Part shown: piece after piece, positions 15,882 to 25,183 of the stretch
How positions within the stretch are numbered: position 1 is the stretch's first letter
Layout of the letters: every line of letters begins with the position of its first letter
Notes under the pieces: model-generated
Told to the model about the DNA's origin: nothing
The model's database searches: none
The model's input: only the letters and a program-made list of their open reading frames with translations
Program-made: the position numbers and the translations under genes
Assembly: GCA_016286035.1 (NCBI GenBank)
Contig: JAEERY010000053.1
Location: forward strand, 62,001-126,000
Source of the DNA: Lachnospiraceae bacterium
Lineage (GTDB): Bacteria; Bacillota; Clostridia; Lachnospirales; Lachnospiraceae
Direction of reading: 5' to 3'
Length of the DNA stretch: 64,000 nt

Positions 15882-18560
15882 TTGCAGATCAAGGATGTAG
15901 ATATAGACAGATTATCTCCTATGATGAAGGAGTATATAAAGACAAAAGAGGAGGCAAAAGATGCCATCCTTTTGTACAGGCTCGGGGATTTTTATGAGAT
16001 TTTCTTTGAGGATGCGCTTTTGTGCTCAAGAGAACTCGAGATCACTCTGACCGGAAAACAGTGCGGCCTGGATGATCGTGCACCCATGTGCGGAGTGCCC
16101 TACCATGCGGTGGATGTCTATGTGAACAGACTGATTAAAAAGGGATACAAGGTAGCTATCTGCGACCAGATGGAAGATCCGAAACTGGCCAAGGGACTTG
16201 TTAAAAGAGAGATCACGCAGATAATCACACCGGGTACAAATACAAGGAGTGATCTGCTTGATGATAACAGCAATAACTATATCTTTTGTATCTGTCATCT
16301 TGAGGAAAAGACCGGCATCGCGATGGCGGATGTTACGACCGGTGATTTTCTCATAACGGAAGTGGATGATGACAGAGCGCTCATGGATGAATTATGCAAA
16401 TTTTCTCCGAGTGAGATAGTCTGCAATGAGGCATTCTTAGTCTGCGGTATAGATCTTAACGATCTTAAGAACAGGATCGGATGTGTCATATCTTCTCTTG
16501 AGCCGCATTTCTTTGACGATGACAGATGTAAGAACACCCTTATCAAACATTTTAAGGTTAACAGTATCAATGGGCTCGGTATAGCGGATTTTCCGCATGG
16601 CGTAACTGCTGCCGGGGCTCTTTTTATGTATCTGACTCAGCTGCAGAAATGTGATCTGAGTCACTTTACGCATATTTACCCTTACGCATCCGACAGGTAC
16701 ATGCTGATAGACAGTTCCACCAGGAGGAATCTGGAACTTCATGAGACCATGAGGGATAAGACCAAACGCGGAAGTCTTATGTGGATACTTGATAAGACCA
16801 AAACTGCGATGGGAGCAAGAATGCTCGGCAATTACTTAAGACAGCCGCTTCTTAGCAAGGATGAGATAGAAGCAAGACTTGATGCTGTGGAGGCTTTGTG
16901 CAAAGAGCCCGTTGAGAGAGATGAGATAAGGGAATATTTAAATGCTGTCTATGACCTGGAAAGGCTTATAGGAAAAGTAAGCTATAAATCCATTAAGCCT
17001 GCCGACATGGTCGCATTAAAGAATTCTCTTTCGGTACTTCCGTATATCAAGATGCTGTCAGCCGGTTCAAAGAGCGAGCTTATAAGATCGCTGAGTGACG
17101 GGATAGATGAATTAAAGGATATCTGTAAGCTTATAGACGATGCCATACTTGAAGAGCCCTCCGTAAATGTTAAGGAAGGCGGAATAATCAAGGACGGATA
17201 CAGCGAGGACATAGACAGATTAAAGGCGGCCAAGCGTGACGGAAAACAATGGCTTGCAGAACTTGAATCTTCGGAGAAGGAAAGGACAGGTATCCCGAAT
17301 CTTAGGATCAAGTACAATCATGTATTCGGCTATTTCTTTGAAGTGACCAATTCCTATGTAGATCTGATACCTGATGATTTTGTAAGAAAACAGACTCTTA
17401 CCAATGCTGAGAGATTCTCAACTCCAAAGCTTAAGGAACTTGAGGATGTCATATTAAACAGCGAGGACAGACTCATAAATCTTGAATATGAAATCTTTTG
17501 TGACATAAGGGAAAAGATAGCTGATCAGATAGACAGGATACAGGTAAGTGCGAGAAGTATCGCACATCTTGATGCGTTATGCTCATTCTCTGTCGTAGCA
17601 GAAAGAAATGATTATGTCAGACCTTCGCTTAATACAAAGGGTGTCATAAATATCGAAAACGGAAGACATCCGGTGGTCGAAAAGATGATAGATCACGGAA
17701 TGTTCATACCAAACGATACACTCCTTGATAAGAACAAGAATCTGATATCGATAATAACCGGACCCAACATGGCCGGTAAATCAACATATATGAGGCAGAC
17801 GGCACTCATCGTACTCATGGCACAGATCGGTTCGTTTGTTCCTGCGAGCAAGGCCGATATAGGCATTGTTGACAGGATATTTACAAGAGTAGGTGCGAGC
17901 GATGATCTTGCAAGCGGACAGTCAACGTTCATGGTAGAGATGAACGAGGTTTCAAATATCCTAAGGAATGCTACAAGTGACAGTCTTTTAATCCTTGATG
18001 AGATAGGAAGGGGTACCTCAACGTTTGACGGGCTGAGTATTGCCTGGGCCGTTGTGGAACACATAGCCAATACAAAGCTTTTGGGTGCAAAGACTCTCTT
18101 TGCGACTCATTATCATGAACTGACGGAGCTGGAGGGAAGGATAAACAATGTAAAGAACTTCTCCATTGCCGTCAAGGAACAGGGAGACGATATCATCTTT
18201 TTAAGAAAGATCGTAAAAGGCGGTGCAGACAAATCGTACGGCATACAGGTAGCAAAGCTGGCCGGTGTTCCGGATATGGTCATCGACAGGGCCAAGGAGA
18301 TTGTCGCACAGCTGGTTGATAACGATATAATCGAAAAGATACAGTCTATAGAAGTAAAAGCAAATAACGGAACAAAGAAAGCAAAAGTTGAGCATCTTGA
18401 CGAGGTGGATCTTGCTCAGATGTCACTCTTTGATACGGTCAAGGATGAGGATATCATAGAGGAATTAAAGAACCTCGATATAACATCTATGACACCTCTT
18501 GATGCGATGAATACGCTTTACAAGTTCCAGAACAGACTCAATAACAGGTTTTCTTTTTAA
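15882..18560 (+). CDS. mutS: DNA mismatch repair protein MutS
   Basis: Mismatch-recognising ATPase. Visible parts: the N-terminal mismatch domain with LYRLGDFYEIFFEDA, connector and lever regions, Walker A GPNMAGKST (627-635), the DEIGRGTSTFDG segment, and a C-terminal helical part with GADKSYGIQVAKLAGVP. A QMSLF peptide near the C-terminus fits the beta-clamp binding consensus. There is no ATG at the expected N-terminus; I chose TTG 15882 because GAAGAGG (15865-15871) is then 10 bases upstream, but TTG 15873 is possible. mutL follows 15 bases later. Confidence 0.96.
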   Translation: MQIKDVDIDRLSPMMKEYIKTKEEAKDAILLYRLGDFYEIFFEDALLCSRELEITLTGKQCGLDDRAPMCGVPYHAVDVYVNRLIKKGYKVAICDQMEDPKLAKGLVKREITQIITPGTNTRSDLLDDNSNNYIFCICHLEEKTGIAMADVTTGDFLITEVDDDRALMDELCKFSPSEIVCNEAFLVCGIDLNDLKNRIGCVISSLEPHFFDDDRCKNTLIKHFKVNSINGLGIADFPHGVTAAGALFMYLTQLQKCDLSHFTHIYPYASDRYMLIDSSTRRNLELHETMRDKTKRGSLMWILDKTKTAMGARMLGNYLRQPLLSKDEIEARLDAVEALCKEPVERDEIREYLNAVYDLERLIGKVSYKSIKPADMVALKNSLSVLPYIKMLSAGSKSELIRSLSDGIDELKDICKLIDDAILEEPSVNVKEGGIIKDGYSEDIDRLKAAKRDGKQWLAELESSEKERTGIPNLRIKYNHVFGYFFEVTNSYVDLIPDDFVRKQTLTNAERFSTPKLKELEDVILNSEDRLINLEYEIFCDIREKIADQIDRIQVSARSIAHLDALCSFSVVAERNDYVRPSLNTKGVINIENGRHPVVEKMIDHGMFIPNDTLLDKNKNLISIITGPNMAGKSTYMRQTALIVLMAQIGSFVPASKADIGIVDRIFTRVGASDDLASGQSTFMVEMNEVSNILRNATSDSLLILDEIGRGTSTFDGLSIAWAVVEHIANTKLLGAKTLFATHYHELTELEGRINNVKNFSIAVKEQGDDIIFLRKIVKGGADKSYGIQVAKLAGVPDMVIDRAKEIVAQLVDNDIIEKIQSIEVKANNGTKKAKVEHLDEVDLAQMSLFDTVKDEDIIEELKNLDITSMTPLDAMNTLYKFQNRLNNRFSF

Positions 18561-18575
18561 ACAAAGGATGATCCT

Positions 18576-20459
18576 ATGGCAAGTATTGAATTGTTAAATG
18601 AAGAGACTATCGACAAGATAGCGGCCGGCGAGGTCGTTGAAAGACCTGCCAGTATTGTAAAGGAACTCGTGGAAAATGCGATCGATGCAAATGCCACATC
18701 GATAACCGTCGAGATAAAGGACGGCGGCATATCGTTTATCCGAGTCACAGACAACGGAGACGGTATAAGAAGAGATGAGGTCAAGAAAGCGTTTTTCAGA
18801 CATGCAACGAGTAAGTTAAGAAGCGTGAGCGATCTTGAGACTCTGCAGAGCCTTGGATTCAGAGGAGAGGCGCTGTCATCCATTGCGGCTGTTTCCCAGG
18901 TAGAGCTCATGACAAAGACTTCCGATGAGCTTATAGGTACCAGATATGTTATAGAGGGTGCGATCGAAAAGGAATTCAGCGAGATCGGGATACCTGGCGG
19001 TACGACCATAATCGTCAGGAATATCTTTTTCAATACGCCCGCAAGAAGAAAGTTCTTAAAGTCATCGCAGACGGAAGCGGGATATATAAGCGATATATGC
19101 GAGCATCTTGCGCTCTCATCACCGCATATAGCATTCAAGTTCATCTCTGCGGGACAGTTAAAGTTTAATACCTCGGGCGACGGAGATCTTAAAGAGGTCA
19201 TCTACAGGATATACGGAAAAGAGATAGCAAGTCAGCTTGTACCGATATCCAGAGATTCAAAGGATATCAGCATATCGGGATATCTGGGAAAACCTGTCCT
19301 TAACCGCTCAACAAGAAATTTTGAGAAGTTCTTTGTAAACAAGAGATTTATAAGGAGCACTCTTTTGAGCAACAGTGCGGAACTTGGATACAAACAGTAT
19401 CTTATGCAGCATAAGTTCCCCTTCTTTGTTCTCGATATAAACATAAATACCGCATCCCTGGATGTTAACGTCCATCCGACAAAGATGGAGGTTAAGTTTA
19501 ACAATGAGGAATTCATCGCCGATTTCATAGAGACTTCGATAGAGAGCGCGCTGAGGGTAAACGAGATGATACCCGATGTTTTGCTTGAAGAGGAAAAGAA
19601 GGCTTTCGAGGAAAAGAGCAGGATAAAAGGGCCCGAACCGTTTGAGACGGCAAGGATCCTGGCTGAACGGATTGACAGTGATATCAAAACGGAAGTAAAG
19701 CAGGAATCGACAGGTTATGAGATCTTAAAAGAATCCAAGCCTGCGAGAATGATAGGCATCAGTGAGGATGAGGAGGAAAGAAAGCCTTCAAATGTAATAA
19801 AGGCACATGACGTGGTATATGCCACGAATCCCATCCAGATGAACCTGTTTGAAGATAAGCTGATATCAAAAGAAGCGCTTGAAAAATACAGGATAATCGG
19901 TCAGCTTTTCGGAACATACTGGCTGTTTACATATGAGGACAAGCTCCTTATAATGGATCAGCATGCCGCACATGAGAAGATCAAATATGAAATGATAATA
20001 AAGCGTCTGAAATCCAGCGAGGTCAACAGACAGCAGCTTGATCCGCCGATCATAATCACGCTTTCCGGAAACGAGAGGAGCACTCTTGACAGGTTTGAAG
20101 AGAATTTCAATGCTATCGGATATGAGTATGAGGATTTTGGCAGAGGAGAGATAGCCATAAGGACCGTTCCTCTTGATCTGTACGGGCTTAATGAGAAGGA
20201 AGTCTTTATGGAAGTGCTTGACGAGCTTGTGGAACTGGGATCGTCAAGAGCTGTTCCCGAAGTTTTCAACGACAGGATCGCGACCATGGCATGCAAGGCA
20301 GCCGTAAAGGGCAATACAGAGATGACCGTTGAGGGGGTCGAGGCTCTTTTAAAGGAACTGATGACTCTTGACAATCCATACAACTGTCCTCATGGCAGAC
20401 CGACTGTCATCACAATGAGCAAGTACGAGCTTGATAAGAAATTCAAAAGGATCGTATGA
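18576..20459 (+). CDS. mutL: DNA mismatch repair protein MutL
   Basis: GHKL ATPase partner of MutS. The N-terminal motifs are clear: KELVENAIDANA, TDNGDGI and FRGEALSSI. The C-terminal half carries the metal-dependent nicking endonuclease motif DQHAAHE (461-467), with matching ACKAAVK and CPHGRP segments. This protein is therefore of the endonuclease type used by bacteria without MutH. 627 residues. AAAGGATG precedes the ATG. The stop overlaps miaA by four bases. Confidence 0.97.
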   Translation: MASIELLNEETIDKIAAGEVVERPASIVKELVENAIDANATSITVEIKDGGISFIRVTDNGDGIRRDEVKKAFFRHATSKLRSVSDLETLQSLGFRGEALSSIAAVSQVELMTKTSDELIGTRYVIEGAIEKEFSEIGIPGGTTIIVRNIFFNTPARRKFLKSSQTEAGYISDICEHLALSSPHIAFKFISAGQLKFNTSGDGDLKEVIYRIYGKEIASQLVPISRDSKDISISGYLGKPVLNRSTRNFEKFFVNKRFIRSTLLSNSAELGYKQYLMQHKFPFFVLDININTASLDVNVHPTKMEVKFNNEEFIADFIETSIESALRVNEMIPDVLLEEEKKAFEEKSRIKGPEPFETARILAERIDSDIKTEVKQESTGYEILKESKPARMIGISEDEEERKPSNVIKAHDVVYATNPIQMNLFEDKLISKEALEKYRIIGQLFGTYWLFTYEDKLLIMDQHAAHEKIKYEMIIKRLKSSEVNRQQLDPPIIITLSGNERSTLDRFEENFNAIGYEYEDFGRGEIAIRTVPLDLYGLNEKEVFMEVLDELVELGSSRAVPEVFNDRIATMACKAAVKGNTEMTVEGVEALLKELMTLDNPYNCPHGRPTVITMSKYELDKKFKRIV

Positions 20460-21403
20460 ATAAGATCATAATCATATCAGGACCGACAGGTGTCGGAAAA
20501 ACAAACATCTCATTAAAGCTTGCAGAAAGAATAGGCGGAGAGATAATAAGTGCCGATTCGATGCAGGTATATAAAGGCTTCGATATCGGCTCTGCCAAGA
20601 TAATGCCCGATCAGATGAAAGGGATAAAGCATCATCTGATAGACATACTCGATCCCATAAGCGAGAATTTTGATGTAGCATTGTTTCAAAAGCTTGCTTC
20701 TAAAGCCATAGAGGAAATATGTGCAAGAAATAAGGTGCCCATAATAGTTGGCGGTACGGCTTTCTATATCCAGGCTCTTTTGTACGGGATCGATTTTAAC
20801 CAGGAGGATCATGATGATTCATACAGAGAATATCTTTCCGGGTTTGATAACGAAAAGCTGTTTGAGATGCTTAAAGAAACAGATCCCGAATATGCCGATT
20901 CGACACATATGAATAACAGAAAGCGTGTGATAAGAGCGCTTGAGTATTATAATTTTACGGGCATAAAGTTTTCCGAGTACAACAGAAAACAGACCGAAAA
21001 GAAGGCTGTATACGATTATCTGTACTTTGTACTTGATGATAAGAGAGAAACGATATACGACAACATAAACAAACGTGTTGATATCATGGTAAAAGACGGC
21101 CTTCTTAATGAGGCAAAAAGACTATATGATATGAACATCCCTCCAAACAGCAATGCAAGAGTGGGCATAGGCTACAAGGAGATGTTTGATCATTTAGAGG
21201 GGAAGATCTCCTTTGATGAAGCCGTTGAACTTATAAAGTTAAACTCTAGACACTATGCCAAAAGACAGCTTACATGGTTAAGACATGAGGATGATACCAT
21301 ATTTATCCGAAAGGATGAATTTGATCATAATGATGAAAAGATGACCGCATTCATGGCGAATCTTTATGAAAAAATGGACGGATCGAATGATGATCGTAAA
21401 TGA
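20456..21403 (+). CDS. miaA: tRNA dimethylallyltransferase
   Basis: Transfers the dimethylallyl group to A37 of tRNAs reading UNN codons, providing the substrate for MiaB. P-loop GPTGVGKT (9-16), followed by ISADSMQVYKG with the tRNA-binding Asp, and the conserved GIGYKEM motif near residue 240. 315 residues, normal. ATGA overlap with mutL. The mutL-miaA pairing is common in bacteria. Confidence 0.97.
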   Translation: MNKIIIISGPTGVGKTNISLKLAERIGGEIISADSMQVYKGFDIGSAKIMPDQMKGIKHHLIDILDPISENFDVALFQKLASKAIEEICARNKVPIIVGGTAFYIQALLYGIDFNQEDHDDSYREYLSGFDNEKLFEMLKETDPEYADSTHMNNRKRVIRALEYYNFTGIKFSEYNRKQTEKKAVYDYLYFVLDDKRETIYDNINKRVDIMVKDGLLNEAKRLYDMNIPPNSNARVGIGYKEMFDHLEGKISFDEAVELIKLNSRHYAKRQLTWLRHEDDTIFIRKDEFDHNDEKMTAFMANLYEKMDGSNDDRK

Positions 21404-22664
21404 TATGTATGAAAAAATGGGTATATCACCCGAAACAGTAAAAAAAGGCAGACAGATATGCGAAGATCTTAAGGAAAGATTTGATCGGATCGATCAGGTT
21501 GCCGAATACAACCAGCTTAAGGTGCTCAATGCTTTCAGAGAATGCAAGGTATCGGAAGCATGTCTTTACGGCACCACGGGATACGGATATAACGATATAG
21601 GCAGGGATACGCTTGAAGAAGTGTATGCGCAAATCTTTAATACACAGGCTGCGCTTGTAAGACCCCAGATAACCTGCGGCACTCATGCACTCGCACTTGC
21701 TCTTATGAGCAATCTGCGTCCGGGAGACGAACTGTTAAGTCCGGTGGGAAAGCCTTACGATACTCTTGAAGAGGTCATAGGCATAAGAGAGAGCAAGGGT
21801 TCGCTAAAGGAATACGGTATCTTTTACAGACAGGTCGATCTGCTTACAGATTCCTCGTTTGATTATGATAAGATCAAAGAGGCTATAAACGAAAAGACAA
21901 AGATCGTTACGATACAGAGATCAAAAGGCTATCAGACAAGAAAGACTTTTTCTGTAAAAGAGATCGGTGAGCTGATAGCGTTTGTCAAAAATATAAAAAG
22001 CGATGTCATATGCATGGTCGACAACTGCTACGGTGAATTCGTTGAGACGATCGAACCTTCTGACGTCGGTGCAGATATGGTGGTTGGAAGTCTTATAAAG
22101 AATCCGGGAGGCGGACTTGCGCCTATCGGAGGCTATATAGCAGGGAGAAAAGACTGTATCGAAAATGCAGCCTACAGGCTTACATCCCCAGGGCTCGGTA
22201 AAGAAGTCGGAGCAAGTCTTGGCGTATTAAAGGATTTCTATCAGGGCCTCTTCCTTGCACCTACAGTCGTTGCAAGTGCTTTAAAGACTTCGATATTTGC
22301 AGCAAATCTGTTTGAGAAGGAAGGCTTTAAGGTTGTGCCTGATTCAACGGAATCAAGACATGATATAATCCAGGCGATAACCCTTGGCAGCGAGGAGAGA
22401 GTATGCGCATTCTGCGAGGGAATACAGTCGGCCGCACCGGTTGATTCCTTTGTGACACCCGAACCCTGGGATATGCCGGGGTACGATGCAAAGGTCATCA
22501 TGGCTGCCGGAGCTTTCGTGTCGGGAAGCTCGATAGAACTGTCTGCGGACGGACCTATAAAACCTCCGTTTGCGGTGTACTTCCAAGGCGGACTTACATG
22601 GCCTCACGGCAAGACGGGAATACTAAAAGCTTATCAGACTATGGCAGACAGAGGACTTTTGTGA
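21387..22664 (+). CDS. PLP-dependent methionine gamma-lyase-like protein (YnbB family)
   Basis: Fold-type I PLP enzyme of the family annotated as aluminium resistance protein or methionine gamma-lyase family; the true substrate is not established. The family N-terminus MYEKMGIS, the cofactor-site region with VDNCYGEF, and the likely PLP-lysine motif GSLIKNPGGG are all present. Length (425 residues) and gene order after miaA are typical for Firmicutes. Starts at 21366, 21387 and 21405 are possible; 21387 has GGACGGA just upstream. It overlaps the end of miaA. Confidence 0.88.
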   Translation: MMIVNDMYEKMGISPETVKKGRQICEDLKERFDRIDQVAEYNQLKVLNAFRECKVSEACLYGTTGYGYNDIGRDTLEEVYAQIFNTQAALVRPQITCGTHALALALMSNLRPGDELLSPVGKPYDTLEEVIGIRESKGSLKEYGIFYRQVDLLTDSSFDYDKIKEAINEKTKIVTIQRSKGYQTRKTFSVKEIGELIAFVKNIKSDVICMVDNCYGEFVETIEPSDVGADMVVGSLIKNPGGGLAPIGGYIAGRKDCIENAAYRLTSPGLGKEVGASLGVLKDFYQGLFLAPTVVASALKTSIFAANLFEKEGFKVVPDSTESRHDIIQAITLGSEERVCAFCEGIQSAAPVDSFVTPEPWDMPGYDAKVIMAAGAFVSGSSIELSADGPIKPPFAVYFQGGLTWPHGKTGILKAYQTMADRGLL

Positions 22665-22670
22665 TAAAAT
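22662..22670 (+). promoter_or_regulatory. Candidate extended -10 promoter for the mre operon
   Basis: TGATAAAAT overlaps the stop codon of the PLP enzyme gene and fits an extended -10 element, with no convincing -35 element. The following 110 bases up to mreB hold no other feature except the AAAGGAG ribosome binding site. It marks the likely start of mreB transcription, but read-through from upstream is equally possible. Confidence 0.35.
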
Positions 22671-22780
22671 TATACAGTTATATGTTTATACGAAAGAAGC
22701 AGAAGCGGCTTATTAAGTCACGGGGGCAGTTTGTATTTGGGGCCTGAAGACGGGATATATTTGAAAGGAGCTAACTTAAA

Positions 22781-23788
22781 GTGGCCAACAGTTTTGGAAT
22801 AGATTTGGGAACAAGCAATATAAAGATATTCAGCGAGGAGAGCAAGAGTATCTTTGTGGAAAGGAATATGATCGCCATAGAGAACAAGAAGAATCTTTTG
22901 GCGTACGGTGATTCTGCATATGCAATGTATGAGAAGTCACCTGCAAACATTGTTGCATCATATCCGGTATGCAACGGTGTTATAGCGGATATCCAGAACA
23001 TGGAGACTCTTATAAAGTATTTCATCACAGATCTTTCTAAGGGAAGCTTAAAGCCGGCTGATTTCTACGTAGCGGTTCCTACGGATGTTACGGAAGTTGA
23101 AAAGAAGGCATTTTACGATCTTATTAAGGAAGCAGGTGTAAAGGCCCACAAGATCATGGTGGTCGAGAAAGCGATCGCCGACGGCGTGGGACTTGGAATA
23201 GATGTAAAGAACAGCCAGGGTGTCATGGTGGTAAATGTCGGATATGCGACAACAGAGATATCCATCCTCTCTCTTGGCGGTATTGTTTTGAGCCGTCTTA
23301 TAAAAGTGGGCGGATACAAATTCGGTGAAGCGATAAGAAATATAATCAGAAAAGAATACAGCCTGATAATCGGTGAAAAGAGTGCCGAAAGGACCATGGA
23401 ACAGATGCTTGAGCTTGAAAGAAGCGGTGAGCCAGCTCTTGTATTCGGAAGAGACATAGTATCCGGTCTTCCGATAGAGAGACAGATACCCACCAAGCTT
23501 TTGGATGAGAGCCTTCTTGAACTGTTCTCGCAGGTTATCGACAATATCAAGGTGATCCTTGAACGTACGCCCCCGGAACTGGGTGCCGATATCAGAAGAC
23601 AGGGTATTTACCTTACGGGCGGAGCCTCACAGGTAGTAAGACTTGCACCGCTTATCGAGCGTGCGACAGACTTGAGGGTAAATATACCCGATGAACCCAC
23701 AACGACAGTGGCACTTGGTCTTGCAAAGGTAATAAAAGACAGTAAGTTCAATTCTCTTGCTTATGTGATCGAAGGGATGGGCAGATGA
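22781..23788 (+). CDS. mreB: Rod shape-determining protein MreB/Mbl
   Basis: Actin-like ATPase that forms membrane-bound filaments directing lateral wall synthesis. The phosphate-1 motif GIDLGTSN (6-13) and the later LTGGAS motif are visible. The 335-residue length is normal. It starts with GTG preceded by AAAGGAG. The order mreB-mreC-mreD-PBP2-rodA downstream marks a complete elongasome operon, and the ATGA overlap with mreC shows tight coupling. MreB and Mbl cannot be separated on sequence alone. Confidence 0.95.
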   Translation: MANSFGIDLGTSNIKIFSEESKSIFVERNMIAIENKKNLLAYGDSAYAMYEKSPANIVASYPVCNGVIADIQNMETLIKYFITDLSKGSLKPADFYVAVPTDVTEVEKKAFYDLIKEAGVKAHKIMVVEKAIADGVGLGIDVKNSQGVMVVNVGYATTEISILSLGGIVLSRLIKVGGYKFGEAIRNIIRKEYSLIIGEKSAERTMEQMLELERSGEPALVFGRDIVSGLPIERQIPTKLLDESLLELFSQVIDNIKVILERTPPELGADIRRQGIYLTGGASQVVRLAPLIERATDLRVNIPDEPTTTVALGLAKVIKDSKFNSLAYVIEGMGR

Positions 23789-24651
23789 GTCCTATCGTTA
23801 AGAAGAAAAGGGAACATTACGTTCTTCCAACTAAATACTGGCTGCTTATACTGACACTACTTTGTGTTGTTACCATGGTCGTGTCGTTTTCTACAGACAT
23901 TTTTACAAAACCGCTTAGCACCATAAGCGGTTATGTTGTTGTACCCTTTCAAAAGGGTCTGACGGGTGTCGGTTCATATATCCTAAACAGGACGGAGAAT
24001 TTTAAAAACCTTCAGAACGTAATGGAAGAGAACGAGCAGTTAAAGATTATGGTCGACAATCTCACCAAGGAGAATATCGAACTGGCTCAGGATAAGTACG
24101 AACTCACCAAGCTTCGTGAGCTTTACGAACTTGATAAGAAATATGAAGAGTATACCAAAGTCGGGGCAAGGATAATCGCCAGGGATACCGGTAACTGGTA
24201 TTCGAATTTTATCATAGACAAGGGTTCGGATGACGGCGTTCAGGTCAACTGCAACATTATCGCCGGAAACGGTCTTGTAGGCAGAGTAGTGGCTGTAGGA
24301 CCAAACTATGCCAAGGTGACATCCATAATATCCGATAATGTCAATACGAGTGCCATGATCCTGGCTACAGGTGACAATCTTTTAGTAACGGGAGATCTTG
24401 AGATGATGAGCAAGAATCTCATACCTTTTTCAAGACTCTATGATGACAAGGACAGAGTAACGATCGGCGATAAGATCGTTACGTCAAACATAAGTGACAA
24501 ATACCTTCCGGGGCTTTTGGTGGGATATGTTTCAACGATATCCACGGATTCAAACAATCTTACAAAATCGGGAACCCTTATTCCTGCGGTTGATTTTAAG
24601 CATCTTGAGGAAGTACTTGTCATAATGGAACTTAAGGAGACGGTGGAATAG
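23785..24651 (+). CDS. mreC: Rod shape-determining protein MreC
   Basis: Bitopic elongasome scaffold that links MreB to the wall synthases. A short cytoplasmic part, a membrane segment at about 18-36, a coiled coil at about 70-115 rich in Glu, Lys and Leu, then the beta-rich extracellular domain with GSDDGV and AGNGLVGRV motifs. 288 residues. Overlaps mreB by four bases; mreD starts one base after the stop. Confidence 0.95.
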   Translation: MSPIVKKKREHYVLPTKYWLLILTLLCVVTMVVSFSTDIFTKPLSTISGYVVVPFQKGLTGVGSYILNRTENFKNLQNVMEENEQLKIMVDNLTKENIELAQDKYELTKLRELYELDKKYEEYTKVGARIIARDTGNWYSNFIIDKGSDDGVQVNCNIIAGNGLVGRVVAVGPNYAKVTSIISDNVNTSAMILATGDNLLVTGDLEMMSKNLIPFSRLYDDKDRVTIGDKIVTSNISDKYLPGLLVGYVSTISTDSNNLTKSGTLIPAVDFKHLEEVLVIMELKETVE

Positions 24652-24652
24652 T

Positions 24653-25183
24653 ATGAAAAAAGAGATATTGTCCGTCTTTTTGCTGATGGTAAGCTTCCTG
24701 CTTCAGTCGACGCTGTTAAGCAGGTTCACTCTGGGTGGTATTGTGCCCAATCTTATGATAGTCATGATAGCCACGTTTGGATTCCTGCTTGGAAACAGGA
24801 CCGGCATGTGGCTCGGCTTTGTTTTCGGTCTTCTTACCGACGTGTTTTTCGGCAACATCATAGGCTTCTATGCATGCCTTTACATGCTGGTGGGATATCT
24901 TAACGGTGCATTCGAAAAGATCCTGTTCTCACATGATATAAAACTGCCTTTACTTTTGATAGTATGTACGGATTTCGTATATTCAAATGCATGTTATATA
25001 CTTCTGTTCCTCTTAAAGGGAAAGTTTGATTACCTGTATTACCTAAGGGGAGTAATATTGCCTGAACTGATATATACGACCGTACTCGCATGCATCATCT
25101 ATCCTTTTATTCATTTTATATTTGAGAAGATAGATGCATTTGATCTGAAACACAACGGAGAAACATATATTGAAGAGCAATAA
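24653..25183 (+). CDS. mreD: Rod shape-determining protein MreD
   Basis: Small polytopic membrane protein of the elongasome, 176 residues with about five hydrophobic segments. The family is poorly conserved, so the assignment rests on its length, hydrophobic pattern, the VPNLMIV and GFVFGLLTD-like segments, and its position between mreC and the PBP2 gene. The 3' end overlaps the next gene by 14 bases. Confidence 0.92.
   Translation: MKKEILSVFLLMVSFLLQSTLLSRFTLGGIVPNLMIVMIATFGFLLGNRTGMWLGFVFGLLTDVFFGNIIGFYACLYMLVGYLNGAFEKILFSHDIKLPLLLIVCTDFVYSNACYILLFLLKGKFDYLYYLRGVILPELIYTTVLACIIYPFIHFIFEKIDAFDLKHNGETYIEEQ

Noticed and set aside
18557..19201. 214-codon minus-strand open frame opposite mutL
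   Set aside because: The mutL sequence here encodes the conserved ATPase motifs, so the antisense frame is a by-product.
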